Assembly (NCBI GenBank): GCA_948144175.1
Contig: CANXME010001993.1
Coordinates: 62,001-126,000 of the forward strand
From: Closterium sp. NIES-65
Lineage: Eukaryota > Streptophyta > Zygnematophyceae > Desmidiales > Closteriaceae
Direction: 5' to 3'
DNA: 64,000 bases
The translations under genes were made by a program, and so were the position numbers. Every line of letters begins with the position of its first letter. The stretch's first letter is position 1. Under the pieces are notes generated by a model. That model saw only the letters and a list, made by a program, of their open reading frames with translations. It had not been told where the DNA came from and did not search any database. Positions 55,317 to 64,000 of the stretch are shown here, piece by piece.

Positions 55317-56645
55317 TTAGGGCCCTGTTCGGTAGCCTCCCAGTCACACTGGACCCACTTGATGGGGGGGAAGCCTCTGGTACGTTTCGTAGCCTCGGGC
55401 GTCCACTCGCACTAGACAGATGTTGCGTCCATAGTTGCAAGAATTTACCTCGCGTTTGTAAAAAAAAAAACCGGCCGAATTTTGCCAGCTGCCCGACCCA
55501 CAAATAAGAAATCAGTCCGCCAAATGGGATCCCTCATTATGGATGAAAGAAATACGGAGTATGAGCACGATCTCTCGTCGTTTTTAATTCAACAGACTAA
55601 AAATATTCATTCGGCCCGAAATGACACTAATACAGCGTATACCCTCCAGCATGCCAGTCAGAGCGGGTCTGCCTGAGTGGAACTGGAAAGCTGAAATGGG
55701 ATGGACTCCTGCTGACTGTCGAGTTTGCCTAAGAGAGAATTACTGTAGAGCCTGGACTACTGATTTAATCTTACTCGCATGGTCTCGAATTACTCGAGTG
55801 GCCACCAGATTTGATGATAATTACTCGAGTGGCCACGCCAGGGGATTCCCGCTGACTTTTTCCTGGCGCATTACCCTACAAGGGCTCGTATCCCCGAAAC
55901 CTCTGTATTGATAATTCCGCGATTCTCAATTTACGCGATGATTTAAAATGGATGCTTTCGCGTGATGATATATATTCGAAATTTATGTTCATGACTCTAT
56001 ATGACCGCGCCTGATTAAACGCGCATATAGTCCACCAATCATGCGCGGTCGTTAATGGTCGGGCACATCATATATTATTGCCCGATCATATATTTCCGCG
56101 ATCATAAACTGCAATGCCCGGGCGTCAATACGCGGGACATTTAATGACCGCGCATGATTGGTCGATTATATGCGCGTTGCTTTGTTTTGCAATGCGCGTC
56201 CAATCAGGCGTGGTCATAAGGGGTCACGATCATAAATTTCGGATATTGAAGATCGCGCATGAATCATACAGAAGTTTCGGGGATACAAACCCTTGTAGGA
56301 TAATGCGCCGGGTTAAAAAACTAACGGGAATCCCCTGGCGTGGCCACTCGAGTAATTATCACCAAATCTGGTGGCCACTCGAGTAATTCAAGACCACGCG
56401 AGTAAGAATGAACCACCAAACCAGGCTCTACATTAATTCTCTCGTTTGCCTGGGCTCACCAATTTCGAGGTAGTGTCTTCCCCTGCACTCGGTTGGGTGT
56501 ATGGCGCGTTTGGTAGCCAAACCGCACTGGTCAGGTTTGGTGTTTTAATAACGATTTGGTAGGATTTAAGGTTGTTTGAAATTGGGCCGCGGAAGATCAC
56601 CTGCACCAACCACAATGTGACTGGGGTGGCTACCGAACAGAGCCT
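55317..56645. mobile_element. Possible non-autonomous DNA transposon (outer inverted repeats)
   Basis: GGGCCCTGTTCGGTAGCC (about 55320) faces an inverted GGCTACCGAACAGAGCC (about 56627-56643). The terminal repeat is about 35 bp with mismatches. The GGCCCTGTTCGG word is typical of plant hAT miniature elements. I could not match an 8-bp target duplication. No transposase is inside; it encloses the long palindrome at 55733-56444. Confidence 0.55.
55733..56444. mobile_element. Foldback element: palindrome of about 710 bp
   Basis: Two arms of roughly 350 bp are reverse complements with scattered mismatches. GAATTACTCGAGTGGCCACC (about 55790) is mirrored near 56380, TATCCCCGAAACCTCTGTAT (about 55890) near 56265, and ATGACCGCGCCTGATTAA (about 55999) near 56200. 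It has no coding frame. This is the architecture of a foldback element or MITE; extruded it would be a very long hairpin, a possible small-RNA source. Confidence 0.85.
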
Positions 56646-56928
56646 AGATGACGAATGGAGTCTGGAAGTGGCTTGCGTGGCGAGCGTGTGACAAGCTCAC
56701 AGGGAGGATGCGATCTGTTGAGCCAGAAATGTCTTTGCCAAATGCTGATCCGATAATATGCCATTGACAGGCAGTACAAAGTACACGCTTAAAAAGACTA
56801 ACATGAGGTGATAATGTAACTTAGAAAATTCTTTGCCAAATGCTGAAGCTTCAGCACATTTCATAGCCTGACAAGCATCTTGGGATTCCTAAAATATTTT
56901 CTTATTTGCACAACTTGCGGCTGCATCC
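56446..56928. other. Spacer downstream of bL19
   Basis: About 480 bp, partly within the outer inverted-repeat element. The part next to 56929 probably holds the bL19 3' untranslated region. No gene was recognised. Confidence 0.4.
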
Positions 56929-59928
56929 CTAAACAGCGGACATACGGGCAACATTGTCCCTCAAATAGTACAACTTGGCCCTCATGACTTTGCGCGTGCC
57001 TATCACTGTGATCTCCTTGATGATGGGCGAGTACCTGCGCGGAGAGAGACGAGAGGTCATTGCTGGAATTAGACCTATACAAAATCTTGCGTGCATCTGT
57101 TGGCCATCAGCAATGTCATTCCGTTTCCTTTCCATCATGCAATGCTCGTACAGCAAATCGCAGAAAGTGCTTAGCTGGTTGGCAACCACAGGCATGCGCA
57201 CCTTAGGGAACACACACGGCACATTGACACTCCGACGAAACGAGACTCACAGAGGGTGTCAACGCCCATGCCCACCAGCATGCAATGCATGCGGAATGTG
57301 AAGTTGATGCCACCAAACAGAGCATGATAGCATCTGGCACTAGCGGTGCCTAATTTAAGTGACGCAAGGCACACTGACACTCGGACAAAAGGAGACTCAC
57401 AGACGGAAGAACGAGTCGATGCCCACGCCTGACAGCACGCACTCAGGACACATGGCAGGCATTAGGAGTGAGGTGCCACGCAGCCAAGTTGCTTCAACTG
57501 ACACAGGGCAGCGACGCACAAAGAGTGAGGGACTCACAGGGGGAAGGACATCTCGACGCCCACGCCGGCCAGCATGCGCCGGATGCGGAACGTGGAGCCG
57601 ATGCCGGCGTTCCTGCGCGCGATCACGATGCCCTTCACTATCGACGTGCGCCGCTTGTTCTCAGGCACCTCCTGGGAGAGAGGGCGAGAGGGGGAGAAGG
57701 AGGATGGCGGCAAGTGTGAGGGCGACGGAATGTGGAACAGAAGCCAGACAACATCAGTACTAGCACACAAGCCCTTTCGAGGCGCTTCATGGGTACTAGC
57801 ACACAAGCACACATTGGCTAGTAACACGAGCCCCCATTGGCGCAACACGAGCCCCCATTGGCGCAACACAAGCCACCATTGGCGCAACACAAGCCCCCAT
57901 CAGCGTAACACAAGCCCCCATTGGCGCAACACAAGCCCCCATCGGCGTATGAACTCCCCCAAGTGAGCACGTACAATCTTCATGGAGAGCACGTACAATC
58001 TTCATGGAGAGCACGTACCCCGGCTTGAAGTCCGGCATGTTGCGCTCCTGGCGCAGCACCCCTGTTGCCTCCGCATCCAGGATCTGCACGGGCAGGGGGT
58101 GATGGGACGGGGCGATGGGACGGGGCGATGGGAAGGGGCGATGGGAAAGGGCGACAAGTTAAGGGCGGAAAGGAGAGGGTGGGGATGCATGTTGCGCTCC
58201 TGGGGCATAAAACTCGTGGCGTCTGCACCAAGGATCCGAGAGGGGAGGAGCAGGCGGGAAAGGTAAAGCGGGAAGGGAAGGCGAGAGAATATGAGAAGCG
58301 GAGGCATGTTGCGCCCCTGGTACAGTGAACCCGTGGAATCTGCATCCAGAATCTAAGAGGGGTGGGGGATGGGAAGGAGAGAAGAGAGAAGGGCAGGACG
58401 GGGAGGGGGGGAGAGAAGCGAGGCGAGGTGTGGACCTCTCCTCGCAGCGAACCCGCGTGGCCTCTGCATGCCGCGTGGCCTCTGCATGCTGCGTGGCCTC
58501 TGCATGCCGCGTGGCCTCTGCATGCCGCGTGGCCTCTGCATGCCGCGTGGCCTCTGCATGCCGCGTGGCCTCTGCATGCCGCGTGGCCTCTACATGCCGC
58601 ATCTGAGAAGAACGGGGGGAAAGGGTTTGAATGGGGGGCGGGGGGAGGGGAGGGGGAAAGGGGGGAAGTTCTGTGCGCATCCAGCATGTGAGGGGGAAGT
58701 TCTGTGCGCATCAAGCATGTGAGGGGGAAGTTCTGTGCGCATCCAGCATATGAGGGGAGAAGTTCTGTGCGCATCCAGCATGTGAGGGGGAAGTTTTGTG
58801 CGCATCCAGCATGTGAGGGGGAAGGGAAGAGAGTTGACGTTGGAGGCGGCGGGGTGAGGACCACGAGGAGCCAATGCCCTCGTGGCGCCGTGAAGCCGTG
58901 GCCTTTGCATCCAGAATCTGCAGGGTAAGTGAGGTGGGAACGGGGGAACGAGAGGGGGGTGGGAAAGGGAGACAAGATAAAGGTGGGACGAGGACAGAAG
59001 GCGGAGGAGTGTGGGGCGAGGACAGAAGGCAGAAGGCATGCTGTACTCCGGGTGCAGTCCATTTGTGACCTCTGCATCCCAGAATTCGAGGGGACAGGGA
59101 AGAGGAAGGGGCAGAAGCGGAGAGAGGGGGAAGATGGAAGATGGAGGGGAGACACGATAAAGGCGGGAGGTGGAGGGAGACACGATAAAGGCGGGAGGTG
59201 GAGGGAGACACGATAAAGGCGGGAGGTGGAGGGAGACACGATAAAGGCGGGAGGTGGAGGGAGACACGATAAAGGCGGGAGGTGGAGGGAGACACGATAA
59301 AGGCGGGAGGTGGAGGGAGACACGATAAAGGCGGGAGGTGGAGGGAGACACGATAAAGGCGGGAGGTGGAGGGAGACACGATAAAGGCGGGAGGTGGAGG
59401 GAGACACGATAAAGGCGGGAGGTGGAGGGAGGATGAGAAAGTTGCATTCTTCGTTGGCTCAAGTTTTGTGTTTTTTCCATATCATTTTGCATCAACTCAG
59501 GAACGAGGAGGGAGGGTTGGAAGCTTGTACTTCTGGTGCAGTGAATCTGTGGCCTTCGCACAGAAATTTCGGTGCATGCTGTATGGGGCGTGCTCACATG
59601 GACTCACATTCATGATGTGCTTTGCTTGCTTCGTCAGCGCTTTTGTCTTCACTCCGATCCTCCCATTTCCCACCCCCTGTTCCCCTGTTGCTCCATCTCC
59701 GACCCTCCCTGTTGACATTGCTCCCATTCCTACTCCTCCTGCCCCTGCAGCTGCAGACGGTGCTGATGGTGCTGATCTTGCTGATGCTGAGGTGGATGCT
59801 CCTGCGAATGCGGCTGATGTTGATGAGGGTGACGTGGCTTCAGCCGCTATGGCTGACGTGGCAAATCCATGGCTAGGGAAAAGGGAGGAGGATGGGATGA
59901 GAGGCGAGCAGCTTCTGGTGGCAATCAT
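56929..59928 (-). CDS. Organellar ribosomal protein bL19, four exons
   Basis: Minus-strand exons 59928-59608, 58083-57997, 57671-57538 and 57034-56929 join in phase into about 215 residues, the usual size for plant organellar L19. N-terminus [17 protein letters not shown] with GFATS looks like a mitochondrial presequence; an alternative in-frame ATG lies at 60006. Conserved core: [66 protein letters not shown] and [17 protein letters not shown]. bL19 sits at the interface of the large and small bacterial-type ribosomal subunits. Mitochondrion is my preference over plastid, from the presequence only. Intron 1 (1.5 kb) holds at least six ghost copies of exon 2 and three minisatellites; intron 3 holds two ghost copies of the exon 3 end. 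It follows LIN1 on the same strand. Confidence 0.9.
57235..57345 (-). pseudogene. Second ghost copy of bL19 exon 3 (3' part plus donor)
   Basis: The minus strand reads [20 protein letters not shown] then GTGAGTC, against [20 protein letters not shown] in exon 3. The donor is at 57250, 150 bp from the other ghost. Confidence 0.8.
57385..57465 (-). pseudogene. First ghost copy of the bL19 exon 3 end
   Basis: The minus strand reads [13 protein letters not shown] then GTGAGTC, against [13 protein letters not shown] then GTGAGTC in exon 3. The donor is at 57400, 137 bp from the true one (57537). Confidence 0.75.
57825..57960. repeat. 20-21-bp tandem repeat in bL19 intron 2
   Basis: GCGCAACACAAGCCCCCATTG and variants, about six to seven copies, starting beside the duplicated donor of exon 2. 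Confidence 0.9.
57965..58019 (-). repeat. 22-bp repeat across the 5' splice site of bL19 intron 2
   Basis: GTACGTGCTCTCCATGAAGATT occurs twice in a row and its first ten bases begin a third copy. The first unit is the exon end (YVLSMKI codons). Donors ATT/GTACGTG follow each of the two complete units. Phase with exon 3 is kept only by the first (57997). Confidence 0.92.
58184..58235 (-). pseudogene. Ghost copy 1 of bL19 exon 2 (5' half)
   Basis: The minus strand reads [16 protein letters not shown] against [16 protein letters not shown] in exon 2, 152 bp away. The acceptor AG is lost (CTCGG). Confidence 0.8.
58300..58352 (-). pseudogene. Ghost copy 2 of bL19 exon 2 (5' half)
   Basis: The minus strand reads [17 protein letters not shown] after a TTAG acceptor, 117 bp from ghost 1. 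Confidence 0.85.
58433..58602 (-). pseudogene. Ghost copy 3 of bL19 exon 2, expanded by an 18-bp array
   Basis: Starts after CTCAG and reads RHAEAT repeated about eight to nine times (18-bp unit GGCATGCAGAGGCCACGC), then RVRCEERS, matching [11 protein letters not shown]. Each unit contains GCATGCAG, so each is a potential acceptor. Confidence 0.75.
58675..58815. repeat. 31-bp tandem repeat in bL19 intron 1
   Basis: About five copies of a unit containing GTGAGGGGGAAGTTCTGTGC and GCATCCAGCAT. Confidence 0.9.
58865..58917 (-). pseudogene. Ghost copy 4 of bL19 exon 2 (5' half)
   Basis: The minus strand reads [14 protein letters not shown] after a good CTGCAG acceptor. Confidence 0.8.
59035..59086 (-). 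pseudogene. Ghost copy 5 of bL19 exon 2 (5' half)
   Basis: The minus strand reads [16 protein letters not shown] with one extra base near its start. The acceptor AG is lost. Confidence 0.75.
59145..59430. repeat. 29-bp tandem repeat in bL19 intron 1
   Basis: About ten near-identical copies of a unit containing GAGGTGGAGGGAGACACGAT and AAAGGCGGG. Confidence 0.92.
59515..59567 (-). pseudogene. Ghost copy 6 of bL19 exon 2 (5' half)
   Basis: The minus strand reads [15 protein letters not shown], matching [15 protein letters not shown]. It is the copy nearest exon 1, about 40 bp below its donor. Confidence 0.75.
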
Positions 59929-60539
59929 TCCTGCCTGGTGCAGCGATGCTGATGGTGACGATGATGGGGATGGTGGCGCGGAGAGGCTGGGATACCCATG
60001 GCCCATAACAGCGGCTTCTTCCTGTGGTGACAACGGCTGGCAGGGCGATGGGAAAGAGGGTTGGGTAGAGGTGGGAGAAAGGGTGAAGGGGGAAACGGAG
60101 GGAAGACGGAGCAGGGGGGTCAGGCAGAGGCAGGACGGTTCCCCAGAGTGGGGTCATTACAGGCAGGGCTGACGAGAATGAAGAGAACACTTGAAAGCGA
60201 TCACGCTTAGTCCTTCTCAAAGATACTGTACACTATTCGTTACGCCATGATTATCATAACGCTGACTTTCCCGAAACTTCAGCAATCCCTAGTTCCGGGT
60301 CAGGTTTGAGCCAGACTCTTAGGATCGTAAGCACCTTAGTCGGCAATAGTCTACTTGCTATCGCCTATCGTGTTCTCCACGATCTCCCGAATCCAATGAT
60401 ATGCGCAGCTCTGCTTGAAGTTGTCAATACACACTTCAGCAATTTTCAAAATCTCAATGTTGTCCAATGTTGTATTTTCAGAATGAGTGCAAACAGTTTT
60501 ATAGTCAGGCAAGACACAAAATACGATTCGTAAATTCAC
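59929..60539. promoter_or_regulatory. Upstream region of bL19
   Basis: About 600 bp before the bL19 start, adjoining the LTR of a copia derivative. No distinct promoter element was recognised. The alternative start at 60006 falls inside. Confidence 0.3.
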
Positions 60540-61854
60540 TTGTTTCCCAAGTAACCGCGTGCGCCTCGTTTCACCCCGAGTCGCACACGCAACCGAACCG
60601 AATTCGGTGAACACTCCTCAAGACCGAATCTGGAACCTTCTCGAACACGCCTCAAGCTCGAACCACAATTTCCCCTCGCCAACTTCAATCTCGATGCTTC
60701 TTCCACCTTCTCACACATTCCTTCTCGATTTCTCTCTCCCTTCTCACGCCGTAGGCCGATTTCCACCGTTTCACCTAGAATCATCCACGCGCTTCCATTT
60801 CACCGTCATTCCGCCGTCGTAGAGACTTTCGCCATAGGTTCCGTGGTTGGGCGAACCAACCCTAACAATCTCCCATGTGGTTCGTCAACCACAAACGCCA
60901 CTCGCACTCCTCCCCTGCTCCTTGTAGCCTTCACAGGGTCTAGGTCGGCTTCACGCTCCCCTGCAGCTCCTGCACCTTGAACCTCTGCTTACGTGTCTTG
61001 AAGTTGAGCGCCTTGACATCCAAACCTTGAGAGATTTTCTTATGCCTCTCGCTTCTCCTCGGCATCTTTACACCCAACACCTCTCGGGTCTCGTACCCTT
61101 CAACGTGTTCATCCTCCTTAAGCACTTGCCCCTTTGCAGTTGCATTCGCCTTTGATCCTTTCACCATGATGTCCCCTTTCACAGCTTCAACTCCCACACA
61201 CTTCGCATTTACTGCTTCATCTTCAACCACGATCGCTGCTGCAAAAGTGTTGACATCGTCTCCATCTCCACCGTTTACTACTGCTGCCTCCATGATCACT
61301 ATCTCCTCTTCCTGCTTCACTGCTGCCTCCACACTCGCAGCCATATCATCCGAGTCCTCACTCTCATCATCCTCAGTAGACTCAGGATCCTCATATATCT
61401 CATCCTTATCGTTCATCGCGACCAAGTTCATCTCATAGAAACCGTCACTGAAATAACCATCCGCATACTTCTCCCACTCAGGACCAAACACTGTAACCTC
61501 GCCTCTGTCATAAAATATCTTGCACCCCATGTCATCAAGCTTTGACTGACTGACCAGGTTCACCTTTAAATCCTCAACCAGCAGCACACTCTCCAGTCTC
61601 ATCTCTCCATACGGACTCTGCAACACCGCATCACCCTCTCCTGTCACTGGTAACTTCCCACTGTTACCTTGTAGTATATAATCCTCACTCGACTCCCTCA
61701 CATTCTCCATCCAATCTGACCTGAATGTCATGTGACGCGTGCAACCGCTGTCCATGAACCACGCCCTCTTCTCACGTCCATCTGTCTGAGCCTCCTTCGG
61801 TAAACGCACCACGTTCGCGAGATGCGCTCCTCCCAAAATCACATCCTCCTTTTC
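60540..61854 (-). mobile_element. Copia derivative with protease but no integrase or RT (TR-GAG-like fossil)
   Basis: The minus-strand frame at about 61850-60940 carries the copia protease FMDSGCTRHMT, then NLVSQSKLDDMGCKIFYDRG, then an acidic tail (EDPESTEDDESEDSDD) and stops. About 70 bp later comes a polypurine tract CATGGGAGAT and an LTR start TGTTAGGG (60867, running down). Integrase, reverse transcriptase and RNase H are absent from the space where they belong, so this is a non-autonomous gag-protease type. The visible frame is open. Its upstream part is cut off by the LTR of element 4 at 61855. The low end of the LTR is not defined; 60540 is a guess. Confidence 0.7.
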
Positions 61855-61985
61855 TGTGAAGCAAGGAAAACAGGAATGAAATGACTAAGTCAAAGTTGGG
61901 TACAAATACAACCCTAGAAAGATGTACCCCATATGTGCTACCCCACTATAGCCTACAAACATGCATCAGTTATAATAATCCGACA
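61855..61985 (-). repeat. 3' LTR of copia element 4
   Basis: Length and core (GGTACAAATACAACCCTAG, ATGTACCCCATATGTGCTAC) match the LTRs at 5907 and 10326. Confidence 0.75.
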
Positions 61986-64000
61986 CACCCCCATAGGCAA
62001 AGTGGGGGAGAACAAGGGGTCACAAGACCAGTCAAGCAAAGCAAAGCAAAGCAAGCTCAGGGTGGATCACAACGTCACCACACAGTCCGAGCACAAGAGC
62101 AGGGCCAGAGGCCAGTTCACATGCAGGAGTACAGACATATATATAAAACTAGACAAGCAAGAGCAGGTATATATATATGTCACAGTACAAGTGAAGTCAA
62201 GAGGAGAGCAAGTGAGGCAAGACAGGCACAAGACCCAGCTGGGTGCAAAAGCGCTGATGGTCACAAGGCGTGAGTGCCTTGGTGAACACATCAGCAGTGT
62301 TGGCCTCAGAGGCCACGTACGCAAGTCGCAACTGACCACGCTGCTGCAGCTCACGAGCAAGGAAGTAGCGGAGAGCAATGTGCTTCGTTCTGTGCTCCAA
62401 GCGCTGCTCTCGACACAAGGCCAGCATGGCCTTGTTGTCTACGTACAACACTGGAGGAGAACGAGGCCGCTCTCCAAGGTCAGTCAGCAGGTAGGTGAGC
62501 CAGCGAAGCTCCTGTGCAGCCATGGCCCCGGCGTAGATCTCAGCCTCACAGCTGGAGCCGAGAACCGAAGACGAGCGAGTAGACCGCCACGAGACAGAGC
62601 CGGAACCAAGGCTGAAGGTGTAACCCTGTGACGACCGCTGCGTAGCCTGGTCGTCAGCCCAAGAAGCGTCCGCGTGGCCGGTAAGGACCACTGGACTCCG
62701 CCCTCCAAGCACTAGCCCCATGCCCGACGTGCTGCACAGGTAGCGCAATACCCTCTTCGCTGCAGCCATGTGCTCCGGTCTGTGTCTCCCAGGAGCAACA
62801 TAGCGAGCAAGAATGCTCAGAGGGTATGCAAGGTCAGGTCGTGTGCAGGTCATCAGGTACATGAGGCAGCCAACAAGCTCTGCATACGGACCACTTGACT
62901 CTACGGACTCATCCGAAGGCAGAGCTGAGAGTGAGTGGCGAGTAGGCAGAGGAGTGGCCTGAGGCGAGGAGTACGTGAAGCCGAAGCGCTGAAGGACCTG
63001 CTGCACCATGTGTGACTGAGTCAAGGTAATGGTGCGGCGTGCTCTGTCCCGAGTGATCTGCAAGCCAAGGTAGCTGCGCAGTTCACCCAGGTCTGTGCAC
63101 GTGTGTCTCTTCAGCAGTTCGGACTTCACGTAGGCGAGTCCAGCAGTGTCTGCTGTGGCAAAGACCAAGTCGTCGACGTACACGAGGATGTAGAACGGCG
63201 GCAGGGAAGTGTCGGTGCGAAGAAACAGCGACGGGTCAGCAGTAGAAGGAGCAAACCCAAGAGCCGCAAGCGTAGTCCTCAGTGTGTCGTGCCACTCACG
63301 CGGTGCCTGGCGGAGACCGTAGACTGGCCGTCGGAGGCTCCACTTGGTGCCAGGAGGGAAAGTCCCAGTGAAGCCAGGTGGACGGCGAAGCCAGATCTCC
63401 TCGTGCAGGCTACCCTGCAAGAACGCAGTGCTGAAGTCGAGAGAGTGAAGCTCGTAGTCGCGCTGAGCGGCTATGTGCAGCAGCACCCGAAGAGTAGTCA
63501 TCTTCGGGGTGGGAGAGAAGGTCTGAAAGTAGTCAACTCCCTGCCGCTGACTGAAGCCACGAGCAACGTACCGTGCCTTGAAGACAGGTGGAGAGCCCGG
63601 CGGCCGCTTCACCCTGAAGATCCACATGCCACTGACGATGTTCGCCCCAGGAGGGGGAACCGCGTCAACGTAGGTGCCTGTGGACTTCCAGGAAGCCATC
63701 TCTGCATCCATAGCTGCCTGCCACTGAGAGGAGTAGGGACCCTCTACGGCCTTTGCGTAAGAACGCGGAGTCGGGATGTCTAGTGCATCCGGGTCTCCCT
63801 CAGGGGCAAGCAGTACAGACGCGAGATGAGGTGAAGCAGCCACTAGACACTGTAACTCCTCCTGCCTGTCCTCTAGGACGTCCGTGCCAAGAGCACACTC
63901 ACCCCCGACGGACGGAGGACAGACAGAAGCAGACTCAGCAACAAGACTAGCAGCGTAGTCGAGACGACAGCGAGCAGCAAAGTCGACGAGCTCAGCGACT
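61855..64000 (-). mobile_element. Ty1/copia LTR retrotransposon, element 4 (5' part outside window)
   Basis: 3' LTR 61855-61985 (about 131 bp, TGTGAAGC...CCGACA), polypurine-tract complement CACCCCCAT at 61986-61994, then RNase H and reverse transcriptase on the minus strand (about 62197-63845) with WIFRVKRPPGSPPVFKARY, YVDD near 63175 and CEAEIYAGAMAAQELRWL. The visible frame is open, so this is the best preserved RT region in the window and probably the youngest autonomous copy. The rest lies past the window end. It sits in the protease-only copia derivative. Confidence 0.9.

Overview
This is a eukaryotic nuclear window from the green lineage. A streptophyte alga (charophyte grade) is my best guess, but that is inference. 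The support is GT-AG introns, GC-rich host exons with simple-sequence-rich introns, plant-type Ty1/copia elements whose primer site matches initiator tRNA-Met, a plant-type hAT transposase, and host genes of plant character (an expanded mTERF protein, a mitochondrial or plastid bL19, ATG10).

Layout. 1-22.5 kb is a stack of Ty1/copia fossils, mostly on the minus strand: element 1 (1-6032), a non-autonomous minus-strand element (7122-9920) with a young plus-strand non-autonomous element inside its LTR (8334-9867), element 2 (10326-15568) carrying a solo LTR (11437-11571), and element 3 (15569-22522). 23.1-29.3 kb is a six-exon mTERF gene (+) with a copia fragment in intron 3. 29.5-32.9 kb is a decayed hAT-like gene of the ZNF862/TTF-zinc-finger type (-), split by a 375-bp miniature LTR element. 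33.5-34.9 kb is another complete non-autonomous LTR element. 35.4-44.0 kb is a PDCD7/U11-59K-like gene (-) whose last intron holds a full 4.3-kb hAT transposon with a perfect 8-bp target duplication. 45.0-48.2 kb is ATG10 (+). 49.0-55.1 kb is a LIN1/CD2BP2-like U5 snRNP gene (-). 55.3-56.6 kb holds a long palindromic foldback element. 56.9-59.9 kb is an organellar ribosomal protein bL19 gene (-). 60.5 kb to the end holds a protease-only copia derivative and the start of another copia element (element 4).

Gene relationships. PDCD7-like and ATG10 are head to head, ATG10 and LIN1 tail to tail, and LIN1 and bL19 follow each other on the minus strand. Two of the five host genes encode likely spliceosome parts: PDCD7/U11-59K (minor spliceosome) and LIN1/CD2BP2 (U5 snRNP).

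Main observation. Exon-intron junctions in this window are tandemly duplicated again and again. On one scale, 14-27 bp units multiply a 5' splice site (mTERF introns 3 and 5, LIN1 introns 3 and 5, bL19 intron 2). On another scale, segments of roughly 117-160 bp copy half an exon plus its splice site, leaving ghost half-exons in introns (at least six for bL19 exon 2, two for bL19 exon 3, two for LIN1 exon 4, one for LIN1 exon 6). I know no named system for this. It may be a local mutational process that creates and moves introns, and I consider it the most interesting signal here. All exon structures were read by eye from reading frame, splice consensus and phase; none is supported by transcripts.
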